Shown: positions 1 through 8,993, numbered from the stretch's first letter. The stretch is 64,000 nucleotides of DNA from Bacteriovorax sp. (GCA_014378525.1 JACMNL010000132.1:1-64000), one strand, 5' to 3'. Made by a program: numbers and translations. Notes: generated from the letters alone by a model not told the origin.

Positions 1-55
1 AATTACACCACAAATTAACTTAACGTTTTATCCATCTCTAGAGTATATTTAGAAT

Positions 56-754
56 ATGTATAAATATCTCAATCTATTTTTATTGGGCGTTTCATTAAAC
101 GCTTTTGGTGCACATGCGAACCCCTCCGAATTACATATTGTGACTTTCGATATCGCGCCCTTCAGTTATTTTGAAAATAATGAACTCAAAGGTTACAATA
201 TTGATATTTTAAAGCAGCTGGAGAAAAGCTCAGGATTGAAGTTTAATTATGAAGTACTTCCTTACGAGAGGTTAAAATTATTTTTAAAACGTGGTACTCC
301 CGATCTGCTTATTAATTTAAGAGCTTTATGCTTAAAAAACTCTAAAGCTTATGAGGTTCAGGAAAAACTTTATGAAACTGTGCCAGCTATCTTTGTAAAA
401 AAAGGCACACAACCTACTAGGGGTAACATTCGTGTCGGTCGATTACTTGGTACATGTGGTTTAGTTAGCAAAAAATATTTGAAAAATGCAAATATCGTTG
501 ATTTGCCTTCACTCGATCAGGCCGTTGAAATGCTGGTTGATAAGAAAATTGATAGCATTTGCGGTTTAGGACCTGTGGTCAATTATAGTTTGCAAAAAAG
601 AAAGTTCAGTGAACCGATGGTGATATATAAGTCCCAGACAAATGATGACCATATGTTTGATGCTGTTTTATGCCGAAAAAAATCCCTTTCACCTGCAATT
701 AAAAAGCAGCTGGAGCAAGCGGCCCGTGGGATTAAAATTCCGAAAATTATTTAA
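56..754 (+). CDS. Periplasmic solute-binding protein, SBP_bac_3 family
   Basis: This 232-residue protein starts with a signal peptide (hydrophobic stretch about residues 5-20, cleavage near AHA). The mature part reads like the polar amino-acid binding fold: an opening strand with IVTFDIAPFSYFENNELKGYNID, then a second lobe with a FVKKGT hinge-like segment and a CGLGPVVNYSLQ segment. The length is usual for a lone type II binding domain. No permease or ATPase of an amino-acid importer is adjacent, so it may be an orphan sensor or binding protein rather than a transporter component. No convincing Shine-Dalgarno is visible before the ATG and the left edge hides most of its promoter. The family call is fairly firm; the ligand is unknown. 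Confidence 0.75.
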   Translation: MYKYLNLFLLGVSLNAFGAHANPSELHIVTFDIAPFSYFENNELKGYNIDILKQLEKSSGLKFNYEVLPYERLKLFLKRGTPDLLINLRALCLKNSKAYEVQEKLYETVPAIFVKKGTQPTRGNIRVGRLLGTCGLVSKKYLKNANIVDLPSLDQAVEMLVDKKIDSICGLGPVVNYSLQKRKFSEPMVIYKSQTNDDHMFDAVLCRKKSLSPAIKKQLEQAARGIKIPKII

Positions 755-774
755 AGGCTAAAACCTCAAACTCT

Positions 775-789
775 TGTTAAACTTTAACA
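775..789. promoter_or_regulatory. 15-bp palindrome before lipoprotein gene
   Basis: TGTTAAACTTTAACA is a perfect palindrome with 7-bp arms around one central base. It ends 18 bases before the ATG at 808 and just ahead of the GAGGAG ribosome binding site. It could be an operator or a small RNA hairpin; nothing identifies a regulator. Confidence 0.3.
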
Positions 790-807
790 TATGAGGAGTC
801 AGTTTTA

Positions 808-2085
808 ATGGTTAGATACATTCATCTTCGTTTTCTTTTTCTTTTTTTAATTTTAGGCGCATGTTCTCCGGAGGGAAAAAAGGCCGGAATATCTTTTCAT
901 TTTAAGGATCCAACATTATTACCGCTCTTAGATGCCGGTAATTTTAAAATTGGCGATGAAGCATATTTCTACAATGCTTTTTATATCGATAGAGAAAATG
1001 CCAGGAATAAAGTATCAGCTCCTTTATTTATTCATCATGTAGATCAACTCAACCTCGCTGGAAGTGTATTGCAAAATCCCATGTCCTATCCAGGGGCAGA
1101 GCATATCCGGCATCTGGTAACACTCGCTACACCCTGGGGGCCGGGCGTTTTATTTGCTGATCACGGAGTTGATTATGCCGAATTCAACTCTGGTGGGATG
1201 GTAAAACTGCTGGTCAAAAATGATAAGGACAACACACTTGCCGATTTTAGCGGGCGCCTGAATCAAAAACCAAATTTTGTCTTTAATGTGGCCGCGCCCA
1301 AACGAAAGGGACAAAAATTCAACGATATTTTATTAATTTCTTATAATACTCCTTTTTCTAAAATTGTTTATCTACAGGCGACGACCAATGGTTATGTCGA
1401 TAAAAGTGAAATGCTTCCGGCCAACTGGTTTAAAAAAGAAATCTGTTTTATGACCGGAACGGCACTGGATATTGACCATGATGAAACTGATGAAGTACTG
1501 CTTGGAGGTTGTGACCTGGATGTAAAATTAAACCCCAGTGCTCATGACAGGATAATAAAACTTGAAAAAAACAAATGGGTTTTTCAGGACGAAAAAATAC
1601 TTCCGGTAAGAAAAGGTGAAAAAGGATGGGGGACTGTCTTTTTATTAAAAGAAGATTTTAATCAGGATGGTTTCACCGATATTGTGGCACTCACACATGA
1701 CCTGGGTTTTCATCAAGGCCAGGTTCAAGTCATGTATTACGATCCTGCTCAGAAAATTTTCAGCAATCGGGAAGTGCGTAACTGGCCTCAGGCCACACTA
1801 AATTTAAGCCAGCATTATCTTCATCGGGTCGTGGCCTTTGATATTGATAAAGATGGAAAAAAAGACATCATTGGACAATTTTCTTATATAAAAGGAAATA
1901 ATTTTTTGGGTCCCAAAATTTTTGTCCTGCTTAATAAAGGAAATTATTTTGAATATCAAACAGAGAATATTTTGAATCTCAAAAATGAAACTGGAATTAT
2001 TGGAATCGACGTTTTTAAAATTAAAGACCAGAAAGAAGATTCCTTAATGATTAGTTATTATAATAGTAGTGTCGATATTTTTTAA
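808..2085 (+). CDS. Lipoprotein with FG-GAP/VCBS-like repeats, function unknown
   Basis: The N-terminus is a lipoprotein signal ending in a LGAC lipobox (Cys about residue 19). The rest contains Asp-rich loops resembling the calcium-binding loops of FG-GAP/VCBS beta-propeller repeats: DIDHDETDEVLLGG (about 225), DFNQDGFTDIVAL (about 285) and DIDKDGKKDIIGQ (about 345). A surface or periplasmic beta-propeller is therefore likely. A strong GAGGAG site precedes the ATG. The stop codon overlaps that of the convergent radical SAM gene in a shared TTAA. I do not recognise a named family beyond the repeat. Confidence 0.65.
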   Translation: MVRYIHLRFLFLFLILGACSPEGKKAGISFHFKDPTLLPLLDAGNFKIGDEAYFYNAFYIDRENARNKVSAPLFIHHVDQLNLAGSVLQNPMSYPGAEHIRHLVTLATPWGPGVLFADHGVDYAEFNSGGMVKLLVKNDKDNTLADFSGRLNQKPNFVFNVAAPKRKGQKFNDILLISYNTPFSKIVYLQATTNGYVDKSEMLPANWFKKEICFMTGTALDIDHDETDEVLLGGCDLDVKLNPSAHDRIIKLEKNKWVFQDEKILPVRKGEKGWGTVFLLKEDFNQDGFTDIVALTHDLGFHQGQVQVMYYDPAQKIFSNREVRNWPQATLNLSQHYLHRVVAFDIDKDGKKDIIGQFSYIKGNNFLGPKIFVLLNKGNYFEYQTENILNLKNETGIIGIDVFKIKDQKEDSLMISYYNSSVDIF

Positions 2086-3224
2086 GTTAAGAAAAAGCGC
2101 TGGCGAATGTTTCTGATGGAATGTAGAACGGCATTTTTAAAATTAAAAGGTCTCTTCACATGTTTCTCTGAGAAAAAATGCCCAAGATTTCCATGATTGA
2201 CGATTCCATCTTTCAGATTCTCATGGCCCAGAACTTCCAGAAATTTTACGTAATCGGGATGATCCTCTTTGTAGATCGCCCGTTGAATAAACTCTTCAGG
2301 AGTAAAAAATCCCCAGTTGGCCACTTTTTGAAAGAAAACTTCATCGGCCTTAAATTTTTTCCCTAGTGATACGAACTCGATCATCTCCTGGTAGTTGTGA
2401 TCTTGTACAACAAAGTCCAGACGTAAAAAACCGATTTCATTTCTGGCGCGCAACATGGAAATAAATTCTATGTTTTTCATTAAGAGGTTCCAGTTTCCGC
2501 CTCGTCTGGTAATACCGTAAGTCGCTTCAGTCGCAGCATCGATAGAAATATAGACACTGCTGATGTTTTTGTGAATCTTATGCATGGACTCCCATGCCTG
2601 ACGGTTAAAAAGAATCCCGTTAGTCATGATTTGAAGTTTTAACCCAGGATGTTTTTTGCCATCGAGGGTAAATAGTAAGCGTCGAAAATGTTTACCAACA
2701 AATGGATCACCCGAAGAGCAGGCAACGATGGTGGTATTTGATAAGTCCCGCGAGAGCAGATCATCTGTAATTTTTGAAATCAACTCTTCATCTTCATCAC
2801 TATTGCTGGTGACAAAATCTGTGCGGCAACTGGGGCAAGCGAGATTACAAGTCCGATCGTAACTTAAATTAATCATGCGAGGCTTACTGGTAAAATGATC
2901 GATGCCTTCTTTTTTTGCTTTAGCAATATGATGAACTCTGGAACTACTTATATCGTAGAGTCGGTCAGACTGTATTTCAGGACATAATTCAGCATTACAG
3001 TTATCGTAAGTGCCATCGAGAATGGTTTGGCGGATGTCATTGTAAATTTTGCCATTCCAGATTTCTTCAATTGTATTTTTTTTTAAGTCGCCGACCTTAA
3101 CCGGTAAAATAGTAGGGCAACAAGCATAACAGTTGATAGCACCATCTTTTTGGTTTTGAATATCAATATACTCAAACGGCATGGCGCAGACTTTATTGGG
3201 AAATGGGGGTCTTTTAATAGACAT
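2082..3224 (-). CDS. Radical SAM/SPASM-type protein
   Basis: A CxxxCxxC radical SAM motif (CNLACPSC) lies near residue 130, where S-adenosylmethionine and a 4Fe-4S cluster would bind. Unusually, Cys-rich SPASM-like sequence (CYACCPTILP, then a GDLKKNTIEEIWNG block and CNAELCPE) lies before the SAM core rather than after it. I chose the ATG at 3224 instead of the ORF-track start (387 aa) because it follows the upstream stop closely and removes a poorly supported seven-residue extension, leaving 380 residues. It is last in a leftward operon after the MsrP-like and cytochrome genes, with the upstream stop 3 nt away. Proteins like this modify peptides, sugars or cofactors; the substrate here is unknown. 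Confidence 0.75.
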   Translation of the reverse strand: MSIKRPPFPNKVCAMPFEYIDIQNQKDGAINCYACCPTILPVKVGDLKKNTIEEIWNGKIYNDIRQTILDGTYDNCNAELCPEIQSDRLYDISSSRVHHIAKAKKEGIDHFTSKPRMINLSYDRTCNLACPSCRTDFVTSNSDEDEELISKITDDLLSRDLSNTTIVACSSGDPFVGKHFRRLLFTLDGKKHPGLKLQIMTNGILFNRQAWESMHKIHKNISSVYISIDAATEATYGITRRGGNWNLLMKNIEFISMLRARNEIGFLRLDFVVQDHNYQEMIEFVSLGKKFKADEVFFQKVANWGFFTPEEFIQRAIYKEDHPDYVKFLEVLGHENLKDGIVNHGNLGHFFSEKHVKRPFNFKNAVLHSIRNIRQRFFLT

Positions 3225-3226
3225 TC

Positions 3227-3985
3227 TTAAAATCCAGCATACCAATCATAACCGCGTTCTGCCCAATAGTCGCGAGGACGTGTATCTGAGAAAAAAATTT
3301 TCCCGATTCTTTTTAAATTTTTAATACCATATTTGACGGGAATCATCAGTCTCAATGGAGCTCCGTTGGCCAGAGATAGTGGCGCTTCATTCATCTCATA
3401 GGCAAGTACGGTTTGCGGGTGAAGCATCGATTCCATATCTATTGAGACGTAGTATTCTTTGTCGGGAGTTTCAAGACCCACATAAGCGTAATAACTTCCG
3501 TCAGGTTTTTTTCCTATGTCATAAAATTTCATGAAGTCTGAAAAACGCATTCCTGCGTAGGACATTTCTTCGCTCCAGCCTTCGATACAACGGAAGTCTG
3601 TTGAGTAATCTACTTTGTCTGCGGCATGAAAAGCGGCGATCGGAAGTTTGAAAGATTTATTTCCGCTGATCACTTCAACCGAATAATTTTTAGAATCGGC
3701 GAGCGATTGCAGGCCTATATCTCCATTTTGTCGGGGTGCAGTCCCTTTTTTGGGACGGGGTTTTTTTACTGAAAGATTTTTTGATGAACTGATTTTTGCC
3801 CAGATTTTCTGGTTCCATTCAAAACTGTGGCGAAGAGCGTACGGAGTGTCTTCGATTCTTTCACTCGATCTTATTGCGCGGAAACCAAAGATCACAACAG
3901 CGACGAAAATGATTCCGGTAAGTATTGAACCAGTAAGGCGTTTCTTTAATTGTTTTTCATCAATATTATTTTTTTTCAATTTCAT
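3227..3985 (-). CDS. MsrP/YedY-like sulfite-oxidase-fold molybdoenzyme
   Basis: The core shows the sulfite oxidase/MsrP molybdopterin-binding signature FRCIEGWSEE; Cys133 would coordinate molybdenum. MsrP reduces oxidised methionines in periplasmic proteins using electrons from a membrane haem partner, and a b-type cytochrome gene lies immediately upstream with a 20-nt overlap. The protein is 252 residues, with a membrane segment at about 19-36 and then a basic linker. No twin-arginine signal is visible (KKRLTGS only), which is odd because family members normally receive cofactor in the cytoplasm and leave by Tat. It may be membrane-anchored, or exported by an atypical signal. The family is fairly sure, the substrate inferred. 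Confidence 0.75.
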   Translation of the reverse strand: MKLKKNNIDEKQLKKRLTGSILTGIIFVAVVIFGFRAIRSSERIEDTPYALRHSFEWNQKIWAKISSSKNLSVKKPRPKKGTAPRQNGDIGLQSLADSKNYSVEVISGNKSFKLPIAAFHAADKVDYSTDFRCIEGWSEEMSYAGMRFSDFMKFYDIGKKPDGSYYAYVGLETPDKEYYVSIDMESMLHPQTVLAYEMNEAPLSLANGAPLRLMIPVKYGIKNLKRIGKIFFSDTRPRDYWAERGYDWYAGF

Positions 3986-4589
3986 ACCCCGCGATCATGG
4001 CCCTGAAGTTGTTCCATCCAGCTTTAATAACCTGGAGAATATGAACGATAACGAAAAGAATAAATCCTATCATTAAAATAAAATGCTCGAGTCTTGCGGC
4101 CTCGTATCCACCGAGCAGGGCCGTGAGCCATCCCATTGTAACAGGTTTATAGATCGCAATTCCTGTAACGATACTTCCGAAGGCCATCAGGATCACTCCG
4201 CAGTAAGCGAGTTTTTGAGCGGCATTAAATTTACCGTGCATTGGTGGTGCTGATTTTCTTAAATGTAAATCGTGAAGCGTAACCAGAACTGCATCTTTAA
4301 AAGTGCCGAGGCGTGGAGCAAGTTCTCTCCATTCGCCGCTGAATATCTGATAAGCGAGATAGACCAGGCCATTAATCAGAAAGCCCCACATAATAAAAAA
4401 GTGCCAGCTTAAACCTTCGGCCAGTTTATACTGAAGAGATAATTTTTCAGCAATGGGGTCGGGGATTTTGAAATAGGCATCGTTCGCCCAGTAAATCAGG
4501 ATTCCACTCCAGACCATGAGTGATAAAAAGACTACGTTGATCCAGTGAGTGTACCTGAGGATGCGCGAATGTTTTTCTGTGATGATCAT
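3966..4589 (-). CDS. Di-haem b-type cytochrome, b561/hydrogenase-cytochrome-b type
   Basis: This 207-residue integral membrane protein has about four or five hydrophobic helices. It opens with the family pattern HSRILRYTHWINVVF, whose histidines and those in GLSWHFF, ARLEHF and IVHILQVIKAGW are likely b-haem ligands. Such subunits pass electrons between the quinone pool and a periplasmic oxidoreductase. The molybdoenzyme directly downstream overlaps it by 20 nt, so the pair probably forms an MsrPQ-like system, although this cytochrome resembles the b561/formate-dehydrogenase-gamma type rather than the MsrQ ferric-reductase type. The start codon overlaps the upstream stop (ATGA). Confidence 0.75.
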   Translation of the reverse strand: MIITEKHSRILRYTHWINVVFLSLMVWSGILIYWANDAYFKIPDPIAEKLSLQYKLAEGLSWHFFIMWGFLINGLVYLAYQIFSGEWRELAPRLGTFKDAVLVTLHDLHLRKSAPPMHGKFNAAQKLAYCGVILMAFGSIVTGIAIYKPVTMGWLTALLGGYEAARLEHFILMIGFILFVIVHILQVIKAGWNNFRAMIAGYEIEKK

Positions 4590-5182
4590 TTTTTTGCCGA
4601 CCCGTTATATTTTTCGAGACCTTTCATATATTCAACTTTAGAAATTTTTCCGGCCTTAAAAAGCTCTTCATTTCTTTTAATCAGTCTTTCCTTTTGCGCT
4701 TCATGAAGATTAACAGCGTGAGCTTCTTTTAAGAAGGTACTGATGGCCGGAGTTTTTTTCGGTGGCATTGTAACTAAAAAAATTGTTGAGATAAGATCGA
4801 CAAAGGGAAGCGAGAAAAAAACGATGACAAGAATGGTCTCAACTTTTGTAAGCTGTCTGTTAACGATATCTCTCAGTCTCTTTAAGTCGACAATTCGAAG
4901 TGCGAGTATGAAAGCGTATCTTGTTGCAAACATCTTCATATCAAACTTAGGTGCGTGATTAAGTTCTTTCAGCATGTCCGCGTATGTCGGGTCGGCCTGA
5001 AGCAATTGAAAAACATTGGCGAACAGCGGATTGTGTTGAAGACTTTTAATCGCGTCGCCCATGTAAGGGCCATAAATGTACTGGAAGCCGAAGGCCATGA
5101 GCAATGAGTTCTGGAAGAAATAAGCAAGCCTACCGGTTTTACCTGTGATGGAAAATACGCTGGTGCTTAGTTCTTCACTCAT
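4586..5182 (-). CDS. Membrane protein with DUF805-like region and SHOCT-like tail
   Basis: The first 60 residues (ITGKTGRLAYFFQNSLLMAFG) and the RIVDLKRLRDI segment followed by a hydrophobic hairpin (about 110-140) resemble DUF805 membrane proteins, with a less typical soluble insert between them. The tail KRNEELFKAGKISKVEYMKGLEKY looks like a SHOCT motif, a short C-terminal helix pair common on membrane proteins. It lies between purB and the cytochrome gene, with ATGA overlaps on both sides, so translation is probably coupled. Function is unknown and the family assignment is tentative. Confidence 0.55.
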   Translation of the reverse strand: MSEELSTSVFSITGKTGRLAYFFQNSLLMAFGFQYIYGPYMGDAIKSLQHNPLFANVFQLLQADPTYADMLKELNHAPKFDMKMFATRYAFILALRIVDLKRLRDIVNRQLTKVETILVIVFFSLPFVDLISTIFLVTMPPKKTPAISTFLKEAHAVNLHEAQKERLIKRNEELFKAGKISKVEYMKGLEKYNGSAKK

Positions 5183-6480
5183 AAAACTCTGTTGAAAATC
5201 TGGTCCACAGATTTGAGGTAAATGCTTCTAAGACCATCAGCATTTACTTCGGGGAGTAAAACATTAATTTTTCTCGACTTAAGTTCGTTTTGAATGAACT
5301 CGCGGTACTTCACTGGATTTGATTTTGCCTCCGGGTCAAACGAAGCCGTTTGAACGACAGCATACAAATCTTCTCTTGTTAAAGATTCACAGTTTTTAAT
5401 CAGAAAGTGAAGATAAAAACTTGAGAGGTAGTGAGTATGGGCAAGTACTTTGCCTTCGATTACAGCTGTGTCGATATCAAGCAGGTTTAATGTTCCTGTA
5501 AAACGCTCAAGAGCATACGTTAGAATTCCAAAATGATCCGGAAGAAAAAGTCTCTCTGCACTTGAGTGAGAGATATCTCTTTCGTGCCACAGAATTGAAT
5601 TTTCCAGGGCCATATTTAAATGTGAGCGTAAAAAACGGGATAGACCTGTCAGGTTTTCAGCCGAGATCGGGTTTTTCTTATGCGGCATTGTGCTCGAGCC
5701 TTTTTGACCTGCACGGAAACCTTCTGCCACTTCTCTCACGTCAGAGTGGTGAAGGTGACGGATTTCAACTGCGAGGCGCTCGATAGCGTTAGCGACCAGG
5801 GATGTGATCGAAATTAATTTTGCAATTCTGTCTCTTGGAATAATTTGCGTTGAAACATCTTCAACTTTTACGCCGAGTTTTTTTGCGACACTTTCTTCGA
5901 TGTCCGGAGTCAGGATCGTATAGTTTCCTACAGCTCCTGAAAGCTGGATCGTTAATTCATTATTGTAGAAATCCTGCAGCTCAGCTCTTCTTCTCTTGAA
6001 CTCAGCATAGTGACCTAATAGTTTTTGCCCGAAGCTCATTGGCTCGGCATACATTCCGTGTGAGCGGCCTAAGGTCATCAGCATTTTTGTTTCGATGGCA
6101 CGTGACTTCAGTGCTTCCATAAAAAGATCGTATGACTTCATCACAACTTCAAGCGAAGACTTGATCTGAAGAGTAAGCGCACTGTCGATGACGTCAGAAG
6201 ACGTTACACCGTAGTGAAAATATTTTCCTATATCGGCAGGAACCTGTTCAGTGATGGATGTGCAGAAGGCGATTACATCGTGGCGTGTGACGGCCTCAAT
6301 TTCATCGATGCGTGCGGGTCTGATTTCAGCATGCGAGATGATCTCAGCGATGCCTTTCGGGATCATGTTTTTTTCTTCGAGAGCGCGGAGAAGTTCGAGT
6401 TCGATCTGAAGAAAAGTTCTGTACTTGTTTTCATCACTCCAGATGGCGGTCTGGGCCTTTGCTTCATAACGAGGAATCAT
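5179..6480 (-). CDS. purB: Adenylosuccinate lyase
   Basis: PurB catalyses two fumarate-releasing steps in purine synthesis: SAICAR to AICAR, and adenylosuccinate to AMP. The 433-residue length fits the bacterial family. Visible signatures are TRHDVIAFCTSI near the N-terminus, YFHYGVTSSDVIDSA, GRSHGMYAEPMSFGQK, and the fumarase/aspartase superfamily loop GSSTMPHKKNPISAE (around 260-275), which carries the catalytic serine. Upstream is an outer-membrane protein gene 15 nt away; downstream the next gene overlaps by 4 nt. No other purine gene is in this operon; guaB and guaA lie about 15 kb away on the other strand. Confidence 0.97.
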   Translation of the reverse strand: MIPRYEAKAQTAIWSDENKYRTFLQIELELLRALEEKNMIPKGIAEIISHAEIRPARIDEIEAVTRHDVIAFCTSITEQVPADIGKYFHYGVTSSDVIDSALTLQIKSSLEVVMKSYDLFMEALKSRAIETKMLMTLGRSHGMYAEPMSFGQKLLGHYAEFKRRRAELQDFYNNELTIQLSGAVGNYTILTPDIEESVAKKLGVKVEDVSTQIIPRDRIAKLISITSLVANAIERLAVEIRHLHHSDVREVAEGFRAGQKGSSTMPHKKNPISAENLTGLSRFLRSHLNMALENSILWHERDISHSSAERLFLPDHFGILTYALERFTGTLNLLDIDTAVIEGKVLAHTHYLSSFYLHFLIKNCESLTREDLYAVVQTASFDPEAKSNPVKYREFIQNELKSRKINVLLPEVNADGLRSIYLKSVDQIFNRVL

Positions 6481-6495
6481 AATCCGTCCTTATTT

Positions 6496-7146
6496 TTAGA
6501 GGAAGAAACTGAGCTCGAATCCAATCGTTAAAAATCCTAATGTGAGGGATCTGTCAGAACTGGATTCTTCATTTTCTTTCGCTCTTTTTACCACAGCGAG
6601 GTTGTAATTGAAATGAGCACCGGCACTAAAATAGTCATTGAATCTTTTATAAAGAGAAAATTTCGCAAGAAGGCCCGGGCCCGTGAATGTTTTCCCGGAA
6701 TAATCTTCTTTGTAAGAATTGTAAGTCAGGTCCGCGGCCATAAGTTCATAGATACCATCAAATGGAAGCAATGTTTGTGCGTAGCGAGTCTCGCGGCCGA
6801 TACCAACTCCGATTGTTGTCAGGTTATTTTGTTGCAATTCAATCTGGTCATTCATCGCACCCGTTGCTTTGGGATTATTGGCAGACATTTCCCTGAACAG
6901 TCCTTTCGTAAAAACCACGTTGCTGTCGATCCAGAAATGATCCATTTGTTTTGCATATGAAAAAGCAAAATTTGAAAGATCAGAAGATTTCTGCAGGCTC
7001 GAATTAAATCCGGCCATAAAAGAAAATCTGTTGTCATGAGTTGGGTTGTAAGTGCTTTCTGTGTTCAACACCAGTTCACCTTTATCGTGAGCTGCAAAAG
7101 CGTTGTTAGACACGATCAGAGAACAAATGAGGAGTAGTTTTTTCAT
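6496..7146 (-). CDS. Putative outer-membrane beta-barrel protein
   Basis: A signal peptide (KLLLICSLIVSNNAFA) is followed by about 195 residues rich in alternating hydrophobic/aromatic strands. It ends in FLTIGFELSFFL with a terminal aromatic/hydrophobic pattern typical of BAM-inserted barrels. It lies between the TolC-type channel gene (1 nt between stop and start) and purB. No family was recognised. Barrel topology is inferred from composition and the C-terminal strand pattern. Confidence 0.6.
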   Translation of the reverse strand: MKKLLLICSLIVSNNAFAAHDKGELVLNTESTYNPTHDNRFSFMAGFNSSLQKSSDLSNFAFSYAKQMDHFWIDSNVVFTKGLFREMSANNPKATGAMNDQIELQQNNLTTIGVGIGRETRYAQTLLPFDGIYELMAADLTYNSYKEDYSGKTFTGPGLLAKFSLYKRFNDYFSAGAHFNYNLAVVKRAKENEESSSDRSLTLGFLTIGFELSFFL

Positions 7147-7147
7147 T

Positions 7148-8893
7148 TTATTTACCTTTTACCCTTGTCGCCAGCAACTCGAAATTTTCTCCCGGAAAAT
7201 CTTCAATTCCTGCGAGACGGGCAAGTGTTAATTTTTCTCTTAAGTGCTGAAGCTTGGTTTGTTCATAAAAAATCTTGGTCGAACTTAAGTCAGCAAGTGC
7301 CAGTGAAAAATCATAAAATTTTGTTCTTCCAGCTAAATAGTTTTCTAAAATCGTATCGAAAGTTTTCTGTAAACTAGGTAAGCGCGCTTCAAGAATCACA
7401 ATCTGGTTTTGCAGCGATAAAATTGTTTTATAAATCTGTCTGATCTGCGATTGAGTGAAGTGAGTGTTCTTTTCAAATTCTTTTTGGGCAATTTCCCTGC
7501 TGATTCTGCTGGTCGCAAGTTTATTTGAATTTAAAAATCCATCCTGTCCTGTGATCGCCCATGTTGTATTGATGCTGGCAACCAGTTCAACATTTCCACT
7601 GCCTGAATAAGTTTCATAGCGGGTAGTGTTTACTGTAGGACCGAATTGTTTATTGTAAGCACCGAGATTGATCGTAAATTTCGGAAGCGGCATATTTTCT
7701 TTCAAGGCCACATCGTAGTCTCTTTCAGCGTTATCGATCAGAACTTTATTGGTTAACAGGGTAGGGTTGGTTTTTTCTGCCAGAGCTAAAACTTCATCCA
7801 GCGTGATTTTAATTCTTCTGTAGTCCAGACCTTCGTTGATGACATATTTTGTCCCTACAGGATCAGTAATCTGGAAGGCGACCCCTTCATCGGCTTCATC
7901 AGCAATGATTTTAGCATCGTGATAATCGTTTTGTGCTTTTAAGTATTCACTTCTCGCCTGGTAGTAGTCCTGCTTCGAAGTTTTTCCGACAGTGATTTTT
8001 TCTTTGCTTAATCGATAAACGAAAGAGGTCTGGCGAAGTTCTTCAGAGCGTATTTTTTCAATATTCTTCGTTGAAACAAGCGAGAAGTAGCTGTTGATCA
8101 GGTCAAGCTTCAGTTCTCTTTTTGATTCGTCGTAAATTTGTGTATTTCTCTCGTAAAGATTTTTTTTGTTCAAGTAAACTGCGTAGTCTTTTCCCCAGTT
8201 AAAAACAGTATAATCGCCGAGAGACAATCCAAGCGTTCCACTTGGAGAAGTAGAATTTGGAACGGCAGGTGGTCTGCTTGAATGGTGAAGAGTTGCAATG
8301 TTCTGGTCAGCCGTTTGCAGAGTGATTTTCAATTCCGGAAGCCAGAATGCACTTTTTGCTCCGGAAAAAGTTATCTCGTTAATCTGCTGAAGCTGGCCCT
8401 TGATATTTTGGGCGTAGTTTTTTCGTAGACCCTGCTCGATGACATCGTTCAACTGTAAATTTTTATAAACATCATTGAGTTTATATTTATCAGTTTCCTG
8501 AACATACATTTCTGTTTCAGTGGTCTGTTTTACTGATCTCACCTTAGAAGCAGGTTTACCATTTTTGGGTTTTAATAAATCTTCTTCTGGAACAACACCC
8601 GTTCTTTTTTGTAATGTCGATGGCTCTTTTGTCGGAGTATCCACCGGCTCAAGTTTAATCACTTCTTCCGTGACTTCATCGAGATTTTTTGTCGGAATGA
8701 CTTCTGTTTTAGGAGTCGGTGTTGCAGATTCTCCAGCGGGAAGAGTTTGTGGACCTTCACTTAATTGAGTTGTGTCTGCAGCTGGAGTTGAGTCCAGCGT
8801 TTGAATTGTATCAGTGTCATCTTCTTGTGCACGAGACAGCTGAGGAGAAAACAGGCTTACTGCCAATAAGAAAGGCAAGAGGTTTTTTGTCAT
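7148..8893 (-). CDS. TolC-family outer-membrane channel protein
   Basis: Signal peptide ending SRAQ, then a low-complexity Thr/Pro/Glu-rich segment (about 25-130) not normally found in TolC. From about 145 the outer-membrane efflux protein fold follows: NVNDV-like LQLNDVIEQGLRKNYAQN, a long helical hairpin with KLDLINSYFSLVST, and a second repeat starting ITLDEVLALAEKTNP (about 375) with ENYLAGRTKFYDFSLALADL. TolC proteins form trimeric exit ducts for type I secretion or tripartite efflux. No inner-membrane pump or adaptor is adjacent, so the partner is unknown. It is first in the leftward operon ending at 2082. Confidence 0.85.
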   Translation of the reverse strand: MTKNLLPFLLAVSLFSPQLSRAQEDDTDTIQTLDSTPAADTTQLSEGPQTLPAGESATPTPKTEVIPTKNLDEVTEEVIKLEPVDTPTKEPSTLQKRTGVVPEEDLLKPKNGKPASKVRSVKQTTETEMYVQETDKYKLNDVYKNLQLNDVIEQGLRKNYAQNIKGQLQQINEITFSGAKSAFWLPELKITLQTADQNIATLHHSSRPPAVPNSTSPSGTLGLSLGDYTVFNWGKDYAVYLNKKNLYERNTQIYDESKRELKLDLINSYFSLVSTKNIEKIRSEELRQTSFVYRLSKEKITVGKTSKQDYYQARSEYLKAQNDYHDAKIIADEADEGVAFQITDPVGTKYVINEGLDYRRIKITLDEVLALAEKTNPTLLTNKVLIDNAERDYDVALKENMPLPKFTINLGAYNKQFGPTVNTTRYETYSGSGNVELVASINTTWAITGQDGFLNSNKLATSRISREIAQKEFEKNTHFTQSQIRQIYKTILSLQNQIVILEARLPSLQKTFDTILENYLAGRTKFYDFSLALADLSSTKIFYEQTKLQHLREKLTLARLAGIEDFPGENFELLATRVKGK

Positions 8894-8993
8894 ACTTCCA
8901 CTTTGTAATTCTTTGTAATTCTTTTTAATCTTAATGATTAGTTCTTAAATGTTTAGAATAGTTTAGAGTGGGCGATATGCATTGAAAAGCATT

